From Photobacterium arenosum (GTDB lineage: Bacteria; Pseudomonadota; Gammaproteobacteria; Enterobacterales; Vibrionaceae): a DNA stretch of 64,000 nt. Every line of letters starts with the position of its first letter. Within the stretch, counting starts at the first letter, position 1. Location: contig NZ_JACYTP010000004.1 in assembly GCF_014841115.1 (NCBI RefSeq), positions 331,004 to 395,003 of the forward strand, written 5' to 3'. Made by a program: the position numbers and the translations under genes. Below the pieces are notes generated by a model. The model saw only the letters and a list, made by a program, of their open reading frames with translations, did no database searches and had not been told where the DNA came from. Below, piece by piece: positions 15,940-25,245 of this stretch.

Positions 15940-16380
15940 TTATTCATGTTTAATGTCTAACACTGGAAGAATATGGATGGATTCAATACCGCCTATATCT
16001 ATGATGAACTTTTTAATTTCATACAGTAACGGAAGACGGGTGCTGTTGACCCTTATCAGGCAGTCGAACTCACCGTATATAGATTCGAATTGAAAATCAT
16101 AACCGGCACTTTTGAGGTGTTTGAAAATCTGTTTACAGTCTACGCTTCCGGATTTGATCAACAGGTAAGAATGGATATCATCAGAAGGGGATAAGCGCTG
16201 ATCAAAGCAAGTACTGATTGTGAAGCCTGTTATGACGTTCTCCTGTATGAGTGTTTGTATTCTTTTGTCTACGGCACTGCGTGAGAGATTGACCTGTTCT
16301 GCAACTTTTTGGATGCTCTCTCTTGAGTTATTTCTCAATAACTCGATGATTTTCATGTCCACTTTATCTAAATTCATCAT
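15940..16380 (-). CDS. Lrp/AsnC-family transcriptional regulator
   Basis: A 146-residue Lrp-type regulator: N-terminal helix-turn-helix (MNLDKVDMKIIELLRNNSRE, then VAEQVNLSRSAVDKRIQTL) and a C-terminal RAM ligand-binding domain from about residue 65. It is convergent with, and directly adjoins, the HDO-cupin operon and shares its AT-rich composition, so it is probably part of the same acquired unit. Lrp-family proteins usually bind an amino acid, which fits a pathway that makes or uses an amino acid. A likely target is the repeat array at 10983-11027. Confidence 0.87.
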   Translation of the reverse strand: MMNLDKVDMKIIELLRNNSRESIQKVAEQVNLSRSAVDKRIQTLIQENVITGFTISTCFDQRLSPSDDIHSYLLIKSGSVDCKQIFKHLKSAGYDFQFESIYGEFDCLIRVNSTRLPLLYEIKKFIIDIGGIESIHILPVLDIKHE

Positions 16381-16740
16381 GGTTACTAACTAGCCTGGCC
16401 TGGTGACTTTTTGATTCTAAAGTAACAGAAAGTGTTTTTAATTATATTCTGTTTTGATATTGGTATTTTTCTGCTTTGTTTGACAAGCAACCGCATACTT
16501 ACCATACAACTCAGGTATTTTGTCAATATGAACATTAATGATTATGTGAATAACGTGATAAGAAATGAACTCAGCGGAGAAATAACTGAATCAGTAGGGT
16601 ACTGTCGTGAGAGCGGTTATACCGGTTTATGGCAGTATCATATGCTAAGTATTGCCCTGTAAACAGCACAGTGATGCACCAGCATAGAGAAATCTTCTCT
16701 TGTGGGTCTGCCGGGCAGCACAGGTGAAACGCTGTGGGTT
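16381..16740. other. Gap between lrp-like and PilZ genes
   Basis: About 360 bases. It contains a 44-codon frame at 16528-16662 on the plus strand (MNINDYVNNVIRNELSGE...) with no good ribosome site; it could be a small peptide gene but the evidence is weak. The Lrp promoter presumably lies at its left end. Confidence 0.3.
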
Positions 16741-17106
16741 TCAGTCAGCAAGATCGGCAAGGAGTTCAAATTCGCGATAAAGCAGCTCGTCGTCACCGAC
16801 GTTGAGTTCAATCAGGCGGCGCAGGTGAGAAATGCTGTCGATATCAATATTCACTATCTTCATCCGCAGACAGTCGCTGTCATGGGCGACCAGTTCAGTG
16901 ACCATTCTCATGTGAATATCTGTGTCATGCAGGCTGACATCGACTTCAAACGGGGCGTTGTCATCCGGCTGCCAGTGTTCAGGCCGGCCGAGCAGAATAC
17001 CATGCAGCGAGATATCGCGAACATCAGCAGGCCAGTGTGACTGAGCCTGACGCACCAGCGCCGGGGCCTGATAAACAATACGGATAAACTGGCGTCTTTC
17101 GTTCAT
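16741..17106 (-). CDS. Small PilZ-domain protein
   Basis: A 121-residue single PilZ domain. The c-di-GMP-binding signature is present as ERRQFIRI at the N-terminus (R-x-x-x-R) and DISLHG near residue 31. It would act in the cytoplasm as a c-di-GMP receptor that binds an unknown partner. It is monocistronic, upstream of ettA in the same orientation but about 250 bases away from it. Confidence 0.85.
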   Translation of the reverse strand: MNERRQFIRIVYQAPALVRQAQSHWPADVRDISLHGILLGRPEHWQPDDNAPFEVDVSLHDTDIHMRMVTELVAHDSDCLRMKIVNIDIDSISHLRRLIELNVGDDELLYREFELLADLAD

Positions 17107-17290
17107 AGTCTGTGATTACCTGTATGAGCCTATATTGTCGAGTTTAGGGTCTGCTGGCCTTTTTGGTTCTGTTTTTTCTATGTTGACGTGATCTCTGTTT
17201 GCAGTGCCGCGGCTCCGCTGAGGAGTCGAGTGGTGATTCATCCTGTGCTGAAACAGGCGACTTTAATGATTTGCTTATTAAGTAATCATG

Positions 17291-17320
17291 CAATAAAAAA
17301 GGCTGCCCAAATGGCAGCCT
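17291..17320 (-). terminator. Rho-independent terminator of ettA
   Basis: On the minus strand AGGCTGCC and GGCAGCCT form an 8-bp stem with loop ATTTG, followed by TTTTTT. It lies about 35 bases after the ettA stop. Confidence 0.88.
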
Positions 17321-17353
17321 GCGTTCAGTGATTGCAAATCTGTCCGGAGACGG

Positions 17354-19021
17354 TTATTTGGCAATACGCTTGTATTTAATACGGTGCGGCTCTGCAGCCT
17401 GCGCACCCAGTGTTTTCTTCAGCCAGTCGGTATATTCGCTATAGTTACCTTCGAAGAAATTCACCTGGCCTTCATCGCGGTAGTCCAGAATGTGGGTCGC
17501 GATGCGGTCCAGGAACCAGCGGTCGTGCGAGATCACCATGGCACAGCCAGGAAATTCCAGCAGGGCTTCTTCCAGTGCACGCAGTGTTTCTACGTCCAGG
17601 TCGTTGGTGGGCTCATCGAGCAGCAGTACGTTGCCGCCGGCTTTCAGCAGTTTCGCCAGGTGGACACGGTTACGTTCACCACCAGACAGCTCGCCAATGC
17701 GTTTTTGCTGGTCGCTGCCCCTGAAGTTAAAGCGGGACACGTAAGCACGCGACTGAATCTCGAAGTTGTTGATGCGAATCACATCGTTGCCTTCAGAGAT
17801 TTCCTGATACACAGTATTGTTATCATCCATGCTGTCGCGGAACTGCTCAACAGAGGCCAACTTAACTGTGTCGCCCAGCTCGATAGTCCCTGCGTCCTGC
17901 TGCTCAGAGCCGCTCAGCATCTTGAACAGGGTCGACTTACCGGCACCGTTCGCACCTATGATGCCCACGATGGCACCTTTAGGCATGCTGAAAGACAGGT
18001 TGTCGATCAGAACACGGTCACCAAAAGATTTGGTCAGGCCGTTGACTTCGATTACCTTGTCGCCCAAACGATCACCCGGCGGGATGAAGAGTTCGTTGGT
18101 TTCGTTACGCTTCTGATGATCTGAGGTATTCAGCTCTTCAAAACGGGCCATACGTGCTTTGGATTTGGCCTGACGACCTTTAGGGTTCTGGCGTACCCAC
18201 TCCAGCTCTTTCTCAATGGTTTTCTGGCGCGCTTTCTCCTGAGAGGCTTCCTGCTTCAGACGGGCGTCTTTCTGCTCCAGCCAGGACGTATAGTTGCCCT
18301 GCCATGGAATACCTTCACCACGGTCCAGTTCCAGAATCCAGCCGGCGGCGTTATCCAGGAAGTAACGGTCGTGCGTGATCGCCACCACTGTGCCTGTGTA
18401 ATCAACTAAGAAACGCTCCAGCCAGCCAACAGACTCGGCATCCAGGTGGTTCGTGGGTTCGTCGAGCAGCAGCATGTCCGGCTGTTCCAGCAGCAGGCGG
18501 CAGATAGCCACACGACGGCGTTCACCACCCGACAGCAGTTTGATCTGAGCATCCCACTCCGGCAAGCGCAGCGCATCGGCAGCACGCTCCAGCGTATTGT
18601 CCAGATTGTGGCCGTCTTTGGCCTGAATCAGCGCTTCCAGCTCACCCTGCTCTTTGGCAAGGGCATCGAAATCCGCATCCGGTTCGGCGTAAGCGGCATA
18701 TACCGCATCCAGGCGGGTCAGGGCGTTTTTCACGTCGGAAACGGCCTCTTCGACCACTTCACGCACTGTCTTGCTTTCGTCCAGTACCGGCTCCTGCGGC
18801 AGATAGCCGACATTCAGGCCGGGTTGCGGGCGGGCTTCCCCTTCGATATCGGTATCGATACCTGCCATGATACGCAGCAGAGTGGATTTACCGGAACCGT
18901 TCAGGCCCAGTACACCGATTTTGGCGCCAGGGAAGAAACTTAATGAAATATCTTTCAGAATCTGTCGCTTAGGTGGCACAACTTTGCTCACTCGCGACAT
19001 GGTATAGACGTATTCAGCCAT
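17354..19021 (-). CDS. ettA: Energy-dependent translational throttle protein EttA
   Basis: An ABC-F protein that binds the ribosomal E site and gates the first elongation step according to ATP level. Two ABC modules are visible: Walker A GLNGSGKST and GANGAGKST, signatures LSGGERRR and LSGGERNR, and Walker B LLLDEPTNHLD and LLLDEPTNDLD. The linker contains the coiled, basic region of ABC-F proteins. Length 555 agrees with EttA. Backbone gene with its own terminator, divergent from slt. Confidence 0.96.
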   Translation of the reverse strand: MAEYVYTMSRVSKVVPPKRQILKDISLSFFPGAKIGVLGLNGSGKSTLLRIMAGIDTDIEGEARPQPGLNVGYLPQEPVLDESKTVREVVEEAVSDVKNALTRLDAVYAAYAEPDADFDALAKEQGELEALIQAKDGHNLDNTLERAADALRLPEWDAQIKLLSGGERRRVAICRLLLEQPDMLLLDEPTNHLDAESVGWLERFLVDYTGTVVAITHDRYFLDNAAGWILELDRGEGIPWQGNYTSWLEQKDARLKQEASQEKARQKTIEKELEWVRQNPKGRQAKSKARMARFEELNTSDHQKRNETNELFIPPGDRLGDKVIEVNGLTKSFGDRVLIDNLSFSMPKGAIVGIIGANGAGKSTLFKMLSGSEQQDAGTIELGDTVKLASVEQFRDSMDDNNTVYQEISEGNDVIRINNFEIQSRAYVSRFNFRGSDQQKRIGELSGGERNRVHLAKLLKAGGNVLLLDEPTNDLDVETLRALEEALLEFPGCAMVISHDRWFLDRIATHILDYRDEGQVNFFEGNYSEYTDWLKKTLGAQAAEPHRIKYKRIAK

Positions 19022-19262
19022 TTCCGTAGGTCATCTCTAATGATTGGAGAGAGGGGTATTTTAACCATTCTGGCCCTAAGTTTAACAGCAATGTCTCACA
19101 ATGACGGTTAAGATGAATACATGCCCCTGTAAGCAGGTTTCGTTATTGACCTGAGCCTGACCCGGGGCTGACGTTGACGAGGGTATGGAACGCTAGGATA
19201 ACAGTGTTAATTAAACGTGCTGAATTTTAATCTGAGTGAAGCTGGAGCTGGAAAGAGTATAT

Positions 19263-21200
19263 ATGCAGTCTGAAGCCGTTATGCACCGTTGTAGCCGTTG
19301 GATGCTGGGCCTGGGGGTATGGGTGCTGTTGGGAGGAAGCGTGGCACAGGCCGCCTCGCTTGAAGAGCAGAGAAAATGGTATGAAGCCGCTAAGGATGCG
19401 CTGGAACGCAAGGATCAGTCGGCTTATCAGAGTTATCGCACCAGGCTTGATGACTATCCGCTGACCCCTTATCTCGACTACCGCCAGTTTCAGGACAATC
19501 TGGATAAGCGCTCCCCTGCCGAAGTGAGTGCATTCATCAAAAAGTTTCAGGATCTGCCTTTCACCATCAAGCTGGGTTATGCCTATCAGGATGTGCTGGC
19601 AGAGGCCAACCGCTGGCAGGATCTGGTGACCTTTCAGACTGAGCCGCCATACAGAGAAAGTTATCAGTGTCAGTATTATCTGGCGCTCAGCAAAGTGGGC
19701 CGCAAGGACGAAGCCTGGCAGGGCGCGCAGTCACTCTGGCTGACCGGCCAGTCTCTTGACGATGATTGCGATCCCATGCTGGATGCCTGGGAAAAAGCCG
19801 GAAAACGTACCAATCAGCTGATTCTGGATCGCATGCTGCTGGTGTTTGAAGCCGGCAATCAGGGGTTGCTTAAATATCTCGACAAACAACTGACGGGTAA
19901 CGCCAGAAAAGACGGCGATACGCTGCTCGCGCTGTTTGCCAAACCGCAAGGTGTGGCGGACTTCGCGAAAAAAAGCAAAGTGACCGACTATAACCGGCAA
20001 TTGACAGTAGCAGCCTATAAGCGCCTGGCGCGCGTGGATACCAAAGAAGCCCTGAGCCAGCTAGAGCGGGTTGCGAACGGGCAAAAGCTCAATACAGGGC
20101 AGAAACAATCGCTGGCGGATTATACGGCGTCACGGCTGATGGATGCCGAAGAGGCCGATCTTGTCCGCTGGCGTGATGCCATGCTGCGCAAAAGCAGTGA
20201 TGATGATTTGATTGGACGGCGCATCCGACTTGCCCTTCGTGAAGGCAACTGGACCGAAGCGCAGGCGTGGATCCCGCAATTGTCGACCGAAGAACAGAAT
20301 ACGCTGCGGTGGAAATTCTGGCAGGCGCATCTGCTGGCCAAAACCGATCCTGTGGTTGCCAAGCCGAAATATCAGGCATTGCTCGGCGAGCGGAACTTTT
20401 ACAGTGCCGCAGCTGCTACGGTTCTGGGGGAAGGTATTGATTTCCCTGTGGAATCCCTGAGTCAGGCAGAGCAGGATGTGACCCCTTATCTGCCAGCGTT
20501 AAAGCGGATTGAAGAAATGATCGCGCAGGATAAGGTGTTTGATGCCAACCTGGAGTGGTGGTATCTGATGAAAGATCTCGATCCGAAAGCAATCTGGCCG
20601 CTGGCGGGCTACGCAGGTAAGCAAAACTGGCACCATCTGACGGTGCAGGCCACCATATATGGCCGGATGTGGGAACACCTGTCGTTACGTTTCCCGCTGG
20701 CTTTTGCCGAGACGTTTAAGTCATTCGGTCAGCAGCGTGATCTATCTGTGACCACTATGATGGCGCTGGCACGACAGGAAAGTGCGCTGAATCCGCAGGC
20801 AATGTCGCCGGTAGGCGCTCGCGGGCTGATGCAACTGATGCCCGCCACAGCCAGAGAAACTGCGGGTAAGCTGAACTACAAATATGCGGGCAGCAGTAGT
20901 CTCTTTGAGCCAGAGGTCAATATCCGGCTGGGCAGTGGTTACCTGAAAATGATGCTGGAGCGTTACGACAACAACCGTATCTTTGCTTTCTCGGCGTATA
21001 ACGCCGGCCCGGGCAGAGTCACCAGCTGGAGAAAAATCAGTGATGGTAAACTGGATGCCTTTGCCTTTATGGAAACCATTCCTTTCGGTGAGACGCGCGG
21101 TTATGTCCAGAATGTGCTGATGTTTGAAGTCTACTACGACAAGCTGACCAATCAGCAGGTCCAGTTACTGACCACTGAGGAACTGAACACTAAGTATTGA
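19263..21200 (+). CDS. slt: Soluble lytic murein transglycosylase Slt
   Basis: A periplasmic enzyme that cleaves peptidoglycan glycan strands to 1,6-anhydro products. ATG 19263 (preceded by GGAAAG) gives a Sec signal peptide with hydrophobic core WMLGLGVWVLLGGSVAQA and a cleavage site after AQA. The long alpha-superhelical U-shaped domain occupies most of the protein. The C-terminal lysozyme-like domain has the catalytic Glu in ALARQESALNPQA and the SPVGARGLMQLMP and AYNAGPGRV motifs. About 645 residues, as in the family. Confidence 0.95.
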   Translation: MQSEAVMHRCSRWMLGLGVWVLLGGSVAQAASLEEQRKWYEAAKDALERKDQSAYQSYRTRLDDYPLTPYLDYRQFQDNLDKRSPAEVSAFIKKFQDLPFTIKLGYAYQDVLAEANRWQDLVTFQTEPPYRESYQCQYYLALSKVGRKDEAWQGAQSLWLTGQSLDDDCDPMLDAWEKAGKRTNQLILDRMLLVFEAGNQGLLKYLDKQLTGNARKDGDTLLALFAKPQGVADFAKKSKVTDYNRQLTVAAYKRLARVDTKEALSQLERVANGQKLNTGQKQSLADYTASRLMDAEEADLVRWRDAMLRKSSDDDLIGRRIRLALREGNWTEAQAWIPQLSTEEQNTLRWKFWQAHLLAKTDPVVAKPKYQALLGERNFYSAAAATVLGEGIDFPVESLSQAEQDVTPYLPALKRIEEMIAQDKVFDANLEWWYLMKDLDPKAIWPLAGYAGKQNWHHLTVQATIYGRMWEHLSLRFPLAFAETFKSFGQQRDLSVTTMMALARQESALNPQAMSPVGARGLMQLMPATARETAGKLNYKYAGSSSLFEPEVNIRLGSGYLKMMLERYDNNRIFAFSAYNAGPGRVTSWRKISDGKLDAFAFMETIPFGETRGYVQNVLMFEVYYDKLTNQQVQLLTTEELNTKY

Positions 21201-21316
21201 GACAAACTGCTGCTATAGGTTTGGTGGAAGGCTGTGGTTCAGGGTAGAATCCAGACAGAATTAAAACGCCTGTGTGGGTTACTAATTGTCAATGCAGGCA
21301 ATTTTTGAGGAAAACC

Positions 21317-21634
21317 ATGTCAACCAAAGCCGATACGCCGGACTTTTCTGACTGGCAGCAAATAGTCTCTCTGTTTCGTCAGGCCTCTGCTGAAGGCAAA
21401 GATGAGTTACTCCTTCGTCTGCTGTTAACCCCGGATGAGCGTGAATCACTGATCGCCAGGGTGAATATCTTCCATGAACTGCTGAATGGTGAGCGTAGCC
21501 AGCGTAAAATCAGTGAGTTGTTGGGCGTTGGCGTCGCGACTATCACACGCGGCTCCAATGAACTGAAACACCACGATGCGGAGATCCGCGACTGGTTGTC
21601 AGAATTTCTGTTGAAACAGCAGCCGAAAGGCTGA
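21317..21634 (+). CDS. trpR: Trp operon repressor TrpR
   Basis: A 105-residue tryptophan-dependent repressor. The helix-turn-helix QRKISELLGVGVATITRGSN and the preceding helical core (LLRLLLTPDERESLIARV) match TrpR. ATG 21317 lies eight bases after GAGG; an earlier in-frame start would give an extra non-conserved leader. It sits about 115 bases after slt, the same neighbour as in other enterobacteria and vibrios. Confidence 0.95.
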   Translation: MSTKADTPDFSDWQQIVSLFRQASAEGKDELLLRLLLTPDERESLIARVNIFHELLNGERSQRKISELLGVGVATITRGSNELKHHDAEIRDWLSEFLLKQQPKG

Positions 21635-21659
21635 AGTGCCTTGTCACCTCCCTCCTGAT

Positions 21660-21735
21660 CTCCCCCTGAAAAGGGGGAGGGATCGTACTGAGCTTACTGA
21701 AGCACTGAATATTCTCTTCCCTTGGCAAGGGGAGG
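21660..21735. repeat. Pair of C-run/G-run intergenic repeats
   Basis: CTCCCCCT-GAAA-AGGGGGAG (21660-21679) and a second, similar element CTTCCCTTGGCAAGGGGAGGG near 21715-21735. Both are short hairpins in the gap between the convergent trpR and yjjX genes. They resemble the dispersed C-rich/G-rich intergenic repeats common in gammaproteobacteria; dispersal cannot be tested here. Confidence 0.55.
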
Positions 21736-21791
21736 GTTAGGGTGGGGTTCGTGAAATGAGCACATATTTGGCGTTTGTGCCCAGTCCCCGG

Positions 21792-22364
21792 CTAGCCTCC
21801 CGCTTGAAAAGCAGAAGGATCGTACAGACCCGGGTTCATGAAAGGGATCAGGGCCAGTATCAGAGCCTGCTGATAAACACTGCTGCGGCTGAGCTTGTGC
21901 TCTGTGAGCATAGCAATGGCGCCACCTTGTTGCTTCACATTCTGCTGCTGAAACATATCATCCATTACATCCCCCAACTCTTCTCCGTCATGCAGACGGG
22001 CCAGCGCTTTTGGCGGCAGAGGCAGAGAGGCTGAACGGGATTCACCCCGCTGACTACCGTTATCTATCACCATCCAGGCAAACGTGGCACAGCCATCAAG
22101 CCCGGCTTCCAGACTGACGTAATAATCCGCGCCAGGCTGCAGTTCCCGGGCATACACTACCCGGTTTCGGGCGCCGGTCAGGGTTTCTTCGGCACACATA
22201 GGTTGTGCTCTTACACCGCTGTCCACGGCAACACCGCTAATCTGCAGGGCTTGCGCCGGAAAGGCTTGGTGGAAGGCGTTTTCTACCGCTCTAATTTTGG
22301 CCGGGTTTGTCGAGGCGACAATAATACGAATCTGGCGCTCTGGTGCTGGATTGGTGGTGTGCAT
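21792..22364 (-). CDS. yjjX: Inosine/xanthosine triphosphatase YjjX
   Basis: Removes deaminated purine nucleoside triphosphates (ITP, XTP) from the nucleotide pool. The N-terminal RIIVASTNPAKIRAVENAF and the EETLTGARNRVVYAR and SQRGESRSASLPLP motifs are those of the YjjX family. The start ATG at 22364 is preceded by AAGGAG at six bases; an upstream ATG in frame overlaps that ribosome site and is less likely. Convergent with trpR, its usual neighbour. Confidence 0.92.
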   Translation of the reverse strand: MHTTNPAPERQIRIIVASTNPAKIRAVENAFHQAFPAQALQISGVAVDSGVRAQPMCAEETLTGARNRVVYARELQPGADYYVSLEAGLDGCATFAWMVIDNGSQRGESRSASLPLPPKALARLHDGEELGDVMDDMFQQQNVKQQGGAIAMLTEHKLSRSSVYQQALILALIPFMNPGLYDPSAFQAGG

Positions 22365-22484
22365 GATGGGCTCCTTCATTTCACGTCGTTATTGTACGCA
22401 TTGGAAGGGCGCTGTCACCCCTGACGGGCATCTGCAAGAGCATGAGCAAATCAGGGGGAGGGGGCAGGATAACCAGCGGTGCAA

Positions 22485-23126
22485 TCAGATGCGGTCGAAT
22501 GACCAGTCGGATTGGATAATGTAGCCGTGAATCTTGAACTCGTCGTGGTTGACAAACAGGTTCGGAAAATCCGGCTGGGATGTGGAAAACACCACGCCAT
22601 CTGCCAGTTGTGTCATGTGGTAGAAATCGGGCTCGCTGCCCCGCACCGACGCAAATACCGGCTGTTTAGGACGATAAGGTGCTTTGCGTGTGGCCAGTGC
22701 ATAGCTGCCCAGCGGCGCACACTGAGCGATGTTTTCATTATCTACCAGCAGGCCAAGGCAATCGTCGCGATCCAAATGATGCGGTATCGCCCGCTTGCTC
22801 AGTACGTCGACTTTGCCGCCATCGCGATAAGACAGATAGTCTTTGCGATGAATAATAGGAATGTAAGTCGATGTCGTGCTGTGCCCCGTTTCGTGACTGA
22901 TGGCCGTTGTTGCCTGAGTACCTGAATCAATCTGTCCGGTCAGCAAATAGCTGATGGAGGTGTTCAGGGTTTCAGCAATTCTTTCCAGCTCACGTACTTC
23001 AATGCCGTATTTGCCTGACAGCTTACGGCTCATGGTGCCTTGTTGTAAGCCAAGAGTTTCACCCAGCTGTTTCTGGCTAATCCCCTGAATCTTGGCCAGG
23101 CGCTTAATCCGCTCTAAATATTCCAT
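22485..23126 (-). CDS. XRE/S24-like phage-type repressor
   Basis: A 213-residue repressor of the CI/LexA-like type: an N-terminal XRE helix-turn-helix (SQKQLGETLGLQQGTMSRKL, residues 17-36) and a C-terminal S24-peptidase-like beta domain (about 115-205). At the position where S24 proteins have Asp-Ser-Met the sequence reads E131-N132-I133, so the catalytic Ser seems to be replaced by Asn and autocleavage is doubtful. It is not accompanied by prophage genes. ATG 23126 is chosen because the family starts close to the HTH; an in-frame upstream ATG gives a hydrophobic, unlikely leader. Targets unknown. Confidence 0.75.
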   Translation of the reverse strand: MEYLERIKRLAKIQGISQKQLGETLGLQQGTMSRKLSGKYGIEVRELERIAETLNTSISYLLTGQIDSGTQATTAISHETGHSTTSTYIPIIHRKDYLSYRDGGKVDVLSKRAIPHHLDRDDCLGLLVDNENIAQCAPLGSYALATRKAPYRPKQPVFASVRGSEPDFYHMTQLADGVVFSTSQPDFPNLFVNHDEFKIHGYIIQSDWSFDRI

Positions 23127-23717
23127 AAGAATGGCTTCCCGCTCGCAGTAAAAAAAGAATGCGAAAGGCATTCGCAAAAGTCATAAATTATTTTACTGAT
23201 ATCCTTGTCTAAAGGTTTTACTCAAGCTGAAAAGTGCGATGGATTTCGTTAAAGGAATATACATTTGCACTCGGTTGGGTAAAAAAAGGGACAATTTTTT
23301 TTCCAGTAAAATAAGCCAGTAAGAAAAAACCACGCCAACTGCTGACAAAAGTAACATATCAGTTCCGACCAAGAAATAAGGAAACAGCAGGGTAATGGCG
23401 GTTTTATGCATATTTTATGATATGCAACCCAAGGTTAAACAGGATTTCTTAAAAACCTGCCGAATGACAGAAAGGCGTACAGATTCAGTTTATAAGTGAA
23501 ATCGATTTCATTCTCAGTGTGAATATGTGTCAATCATCAATAAATACACTGCATATTATGCTAATTTGGAATATTAAATGAGTCCCATCCGCCCAGCGAC
23601 AAACAATCAGCAAGCTGTCTGTAAAGAGTAAGGGCTGCCGGAAAGGTTTTTCCTTAACCGCTGAGCCGCATTGTTGTTAATCTTTATGTGCCGTTTCACC
23701 AGTATCGGGCAGGAAAC
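23127..23717. other. AT-rich gap upstream of amt regulatory region
   Basis: About 590 bases without a supportable gene. A 72-codon minus-strand frame at 23193-23411 would encode a peptide with two hydrophobic stretches, but it lacks a good ribosome site and I give it low weight. The promoter of the S24-like repressor should lie at the left end. Confidence 0.35.
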
Positions 23718-23728
23718 GGTGCACAAAT

Positions 23729-23765
23729 TGCACCATTATGGATCGAATGGCACTGTATTGGTGCG
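23729..23765 (+). promoter_or_regulatory. Tandem NtrC-binding sites upstream of amt
   Basis: GGCACTGTATTGGTGCG (23749-23765) closely fits the NtrC consensus TGCACCNNNNNGGTGCA, and a weaker copy TGCACCATTATGGATCG lies at 23729-23745. The centres are 20 bases apart, allowing dimers on one face of the helix. A further exact palindrome GGTGCA-N5-TGCACC is at 23718-23734. The sites are about 100-140 bases upstream of a sigma-54 promoter, the standard enhancer spacing. Confidence 0.7.
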
Positions 23766-23867
23766 CAGAATCCTGGCACACAGGAAGTGCAGCAAAGCAC
23801 ACAATTTTTTGTTATTGATTTTCAGTTACTTAGTTTTATTGACGAATTTAGCAATTAACGAATTGAA

Positions 23868-23885
23868 TTGGAACAGTTATTGCTT
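23868..23885 (+). promoter_or_regulatory. Sigma-54 promoter of amt
   Basis: TTGGAACAGTTATTGCTT contains the -24 GG and -12 GC elements with exactly ten bases between them and matches the consensus TGGCAC-N5-TTGC well. Transcription would start near 23895, leaving an ~80-base leader before the amt ATG. Confidence 0.7.
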
Positions 23886-23972
23886 GCCCCTTATTCATGA
23901 TTGATTCGCCCTAACTTGGGGCTTGTGGTTGATTTTTGCACATTTTTTGTGCGTGACTTAGGGAAGAGTTCA

Positions 23973-25193
23973 ATGACTGAATCTATGACACAGGTGACGG
24001 GAGCCGTGCAGGCTCTCACACAAAGTGCGGACACTTTGTTCCTGCTGCTGGGCGCCATCATGGTGTTTCTGATGCATGCCGGTTTTGCATTTCTGGAAGT
24101 GGGCACAGTACGGCAGAAAAACCAGGTGAATGCGCTGGTGAAGATATTGGCTGATTTTGCTGTATCGACCATCGCTTACTTCTTTATCGGCTACTGGCTG
24201 GCCTATGGCGCCACCTTTTTTGCTGATGCTGAAACGTTGTCGGCCGGTAATGGCTTCGCCTTAGTCAAATTCTTCTTCCTGCTGACCTTTGCGGCGGCGA
24301 TCCCGGCGATAGTCTCCGGCGGTATTGCGGAGCGGGCCCGTTTCAACCCTGTGCTGATTTCTACCTTCTTTATCGTGGGCCTGGTGTACCCCTTGTTTGA
24401 AGGTATGATCTGGAACGGTAACTTTGGCCTGCAGGCGTGGTTTGAAGGCCGGTTTGGCGCCGCTTTCCATGATTTTGCCGGCTCTGTTGTGGTTCATGCG
24501 GTCGGTGGCTGGATTGCGCTGGTGGCGGTGATGCTGCTGGGGATGCGTAAAGGGCGTATCCGGGCAGGCAAACACACTAACTTCGCGCCTTCTAACATTC
24601 CGTTTCTGGCGCTGGGGGCGTGGATCTTAAGTGTCGGCTGGTTTGGTTTTAACGTGATGTCGGCACAGTCGATTAACGGTGTCAGTGGGTTGGTTGCCGT
24701 TAACTCTCTGATGGCGATGGTGGGCGGAATTCTGGCCGCCGTCGTGCTGGGTAAAAATGACCCAGGTTTCATTCATAACGGCCCGTTGGCCGGTCTGGTG
24801 GCTGTGTGCGCCGGTTCGGATCTGATGCATCCTTTGGGGGCGCTGATTACCGGTATCGTCGCTGCTGCGATCTTTGTCTGGCTTTTTACTTACATGCAAA
24901 ATCACACCAAAATTGATGATGTGCTCGGTGTCTGGCCACTGCATGGCGTGTGCGGAGCCTGGGGTGGCATTGCGGCCGGCATCTTTGGCCTGCAGTCGTT
25001 AGGCGGATTAGGTGGCGTTAGTTTCGTGGTGCAATTGCTGGGCACTGTGATAGGCATCGCGATAGCACTGGCAGGTTCGTTTATCGTTTACGGACTGGTG
25101 GATAAGCTGTCGGGCCTGCGCCTGAGCGAAGAAGATGAGTTCAACGGCGCCGATCTGGCTATCCACAAGATCAGTGCCACCAATTTAGAATAG
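23973..25193 (+). CDS. amt: Ammonium transporter (Amt/AmtB)
   Basis: A 406-residue inner membrane ammonium channel of the Amt/Mep/Rh family with about eleven membrane segments. Recognisable motifs are FLMHAGFAFLEVGTVRQKN near the N-terminus, DFAGSVVVHAVGGW (with one of the paired pore His residues) and WPLHGVCGAWGGIAAGIF (with the second). ATG 23973 follows GGGAAGAG. No glnK gene is adjacent, unlike many amtB operons. The upstream NtrC sites and sigma-54 promoter indicate induction under nitrogen limitation. Confidence 0.93.
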   Translation: MTESMTQVTGAVQALTQSADTLFLLLGAIMVFLMHAGFAFLEVGTVRQKNQVNALVKILADFAVSTIAYFFIGYWLAYGATFFADAETLSAGNGFALVKFFFLLTFAAAIPAIVSGGIAERARFNPVLISTFFIVGLVYPLFEGMIWNGNFGLQAWFEGRFGAAFHDFAGSVVVHAVGGWIALVAVMLLGMRKGRIRAGKHTNFAPSNIPFLALGAWILSVGWFGFNVMSAQSINGVSGLVAVNSLMAMVGGILAAVVLGKNDPGFIHNGPLAGLVAVCAGSDLMHPLGALITGIVAAAIFVWLFTYMQNHTKIDDVLGVWPLHGVCGAWGGIAAGIFGLQSLGGLGGVSFVVQLLGTVIGIAIALAGSFIVYGLVDKLSGLRLSEEDEFNGADLAIHKISATNLE

Positions 25194-25218
25194 ACCCCAC
25201 CCAGCCTATAAATGCTTG

Positions 25219-25245
25219 AATGCCGCCTGGTGCGGCATTTTTTAT
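25219..25245 (+). terminator. Rho-independent terminator of amt
   Basis: AATGCCGC and GCGGCATT form an 8-bp stem with loop CTGGT, followed by six T. Confidence 0.9.

Noticed and set aside
16528..16662. A 44-codon frame that might be a precursor peptide for the HDO-cupin operon
   Set aside because: No good ribosome site, lies beyond the convergent Lrp gene, and no peptide-modifying features; the ATP-grasp enzyme looks like a free amino acid ligase.
23193..23411. A 72-codon hydrophobic frame on the minus strand
   Set aside because: No ribosome site and no recognisable family; kept only as a remark in the gap entry.
23926..23940. TGG...TTGCA just before amt as the sigma-54 promoter
   Set aside because: Only nine bases separate GG and GC, whereas ten are required; the site at 23868-23885 has correct spacing.
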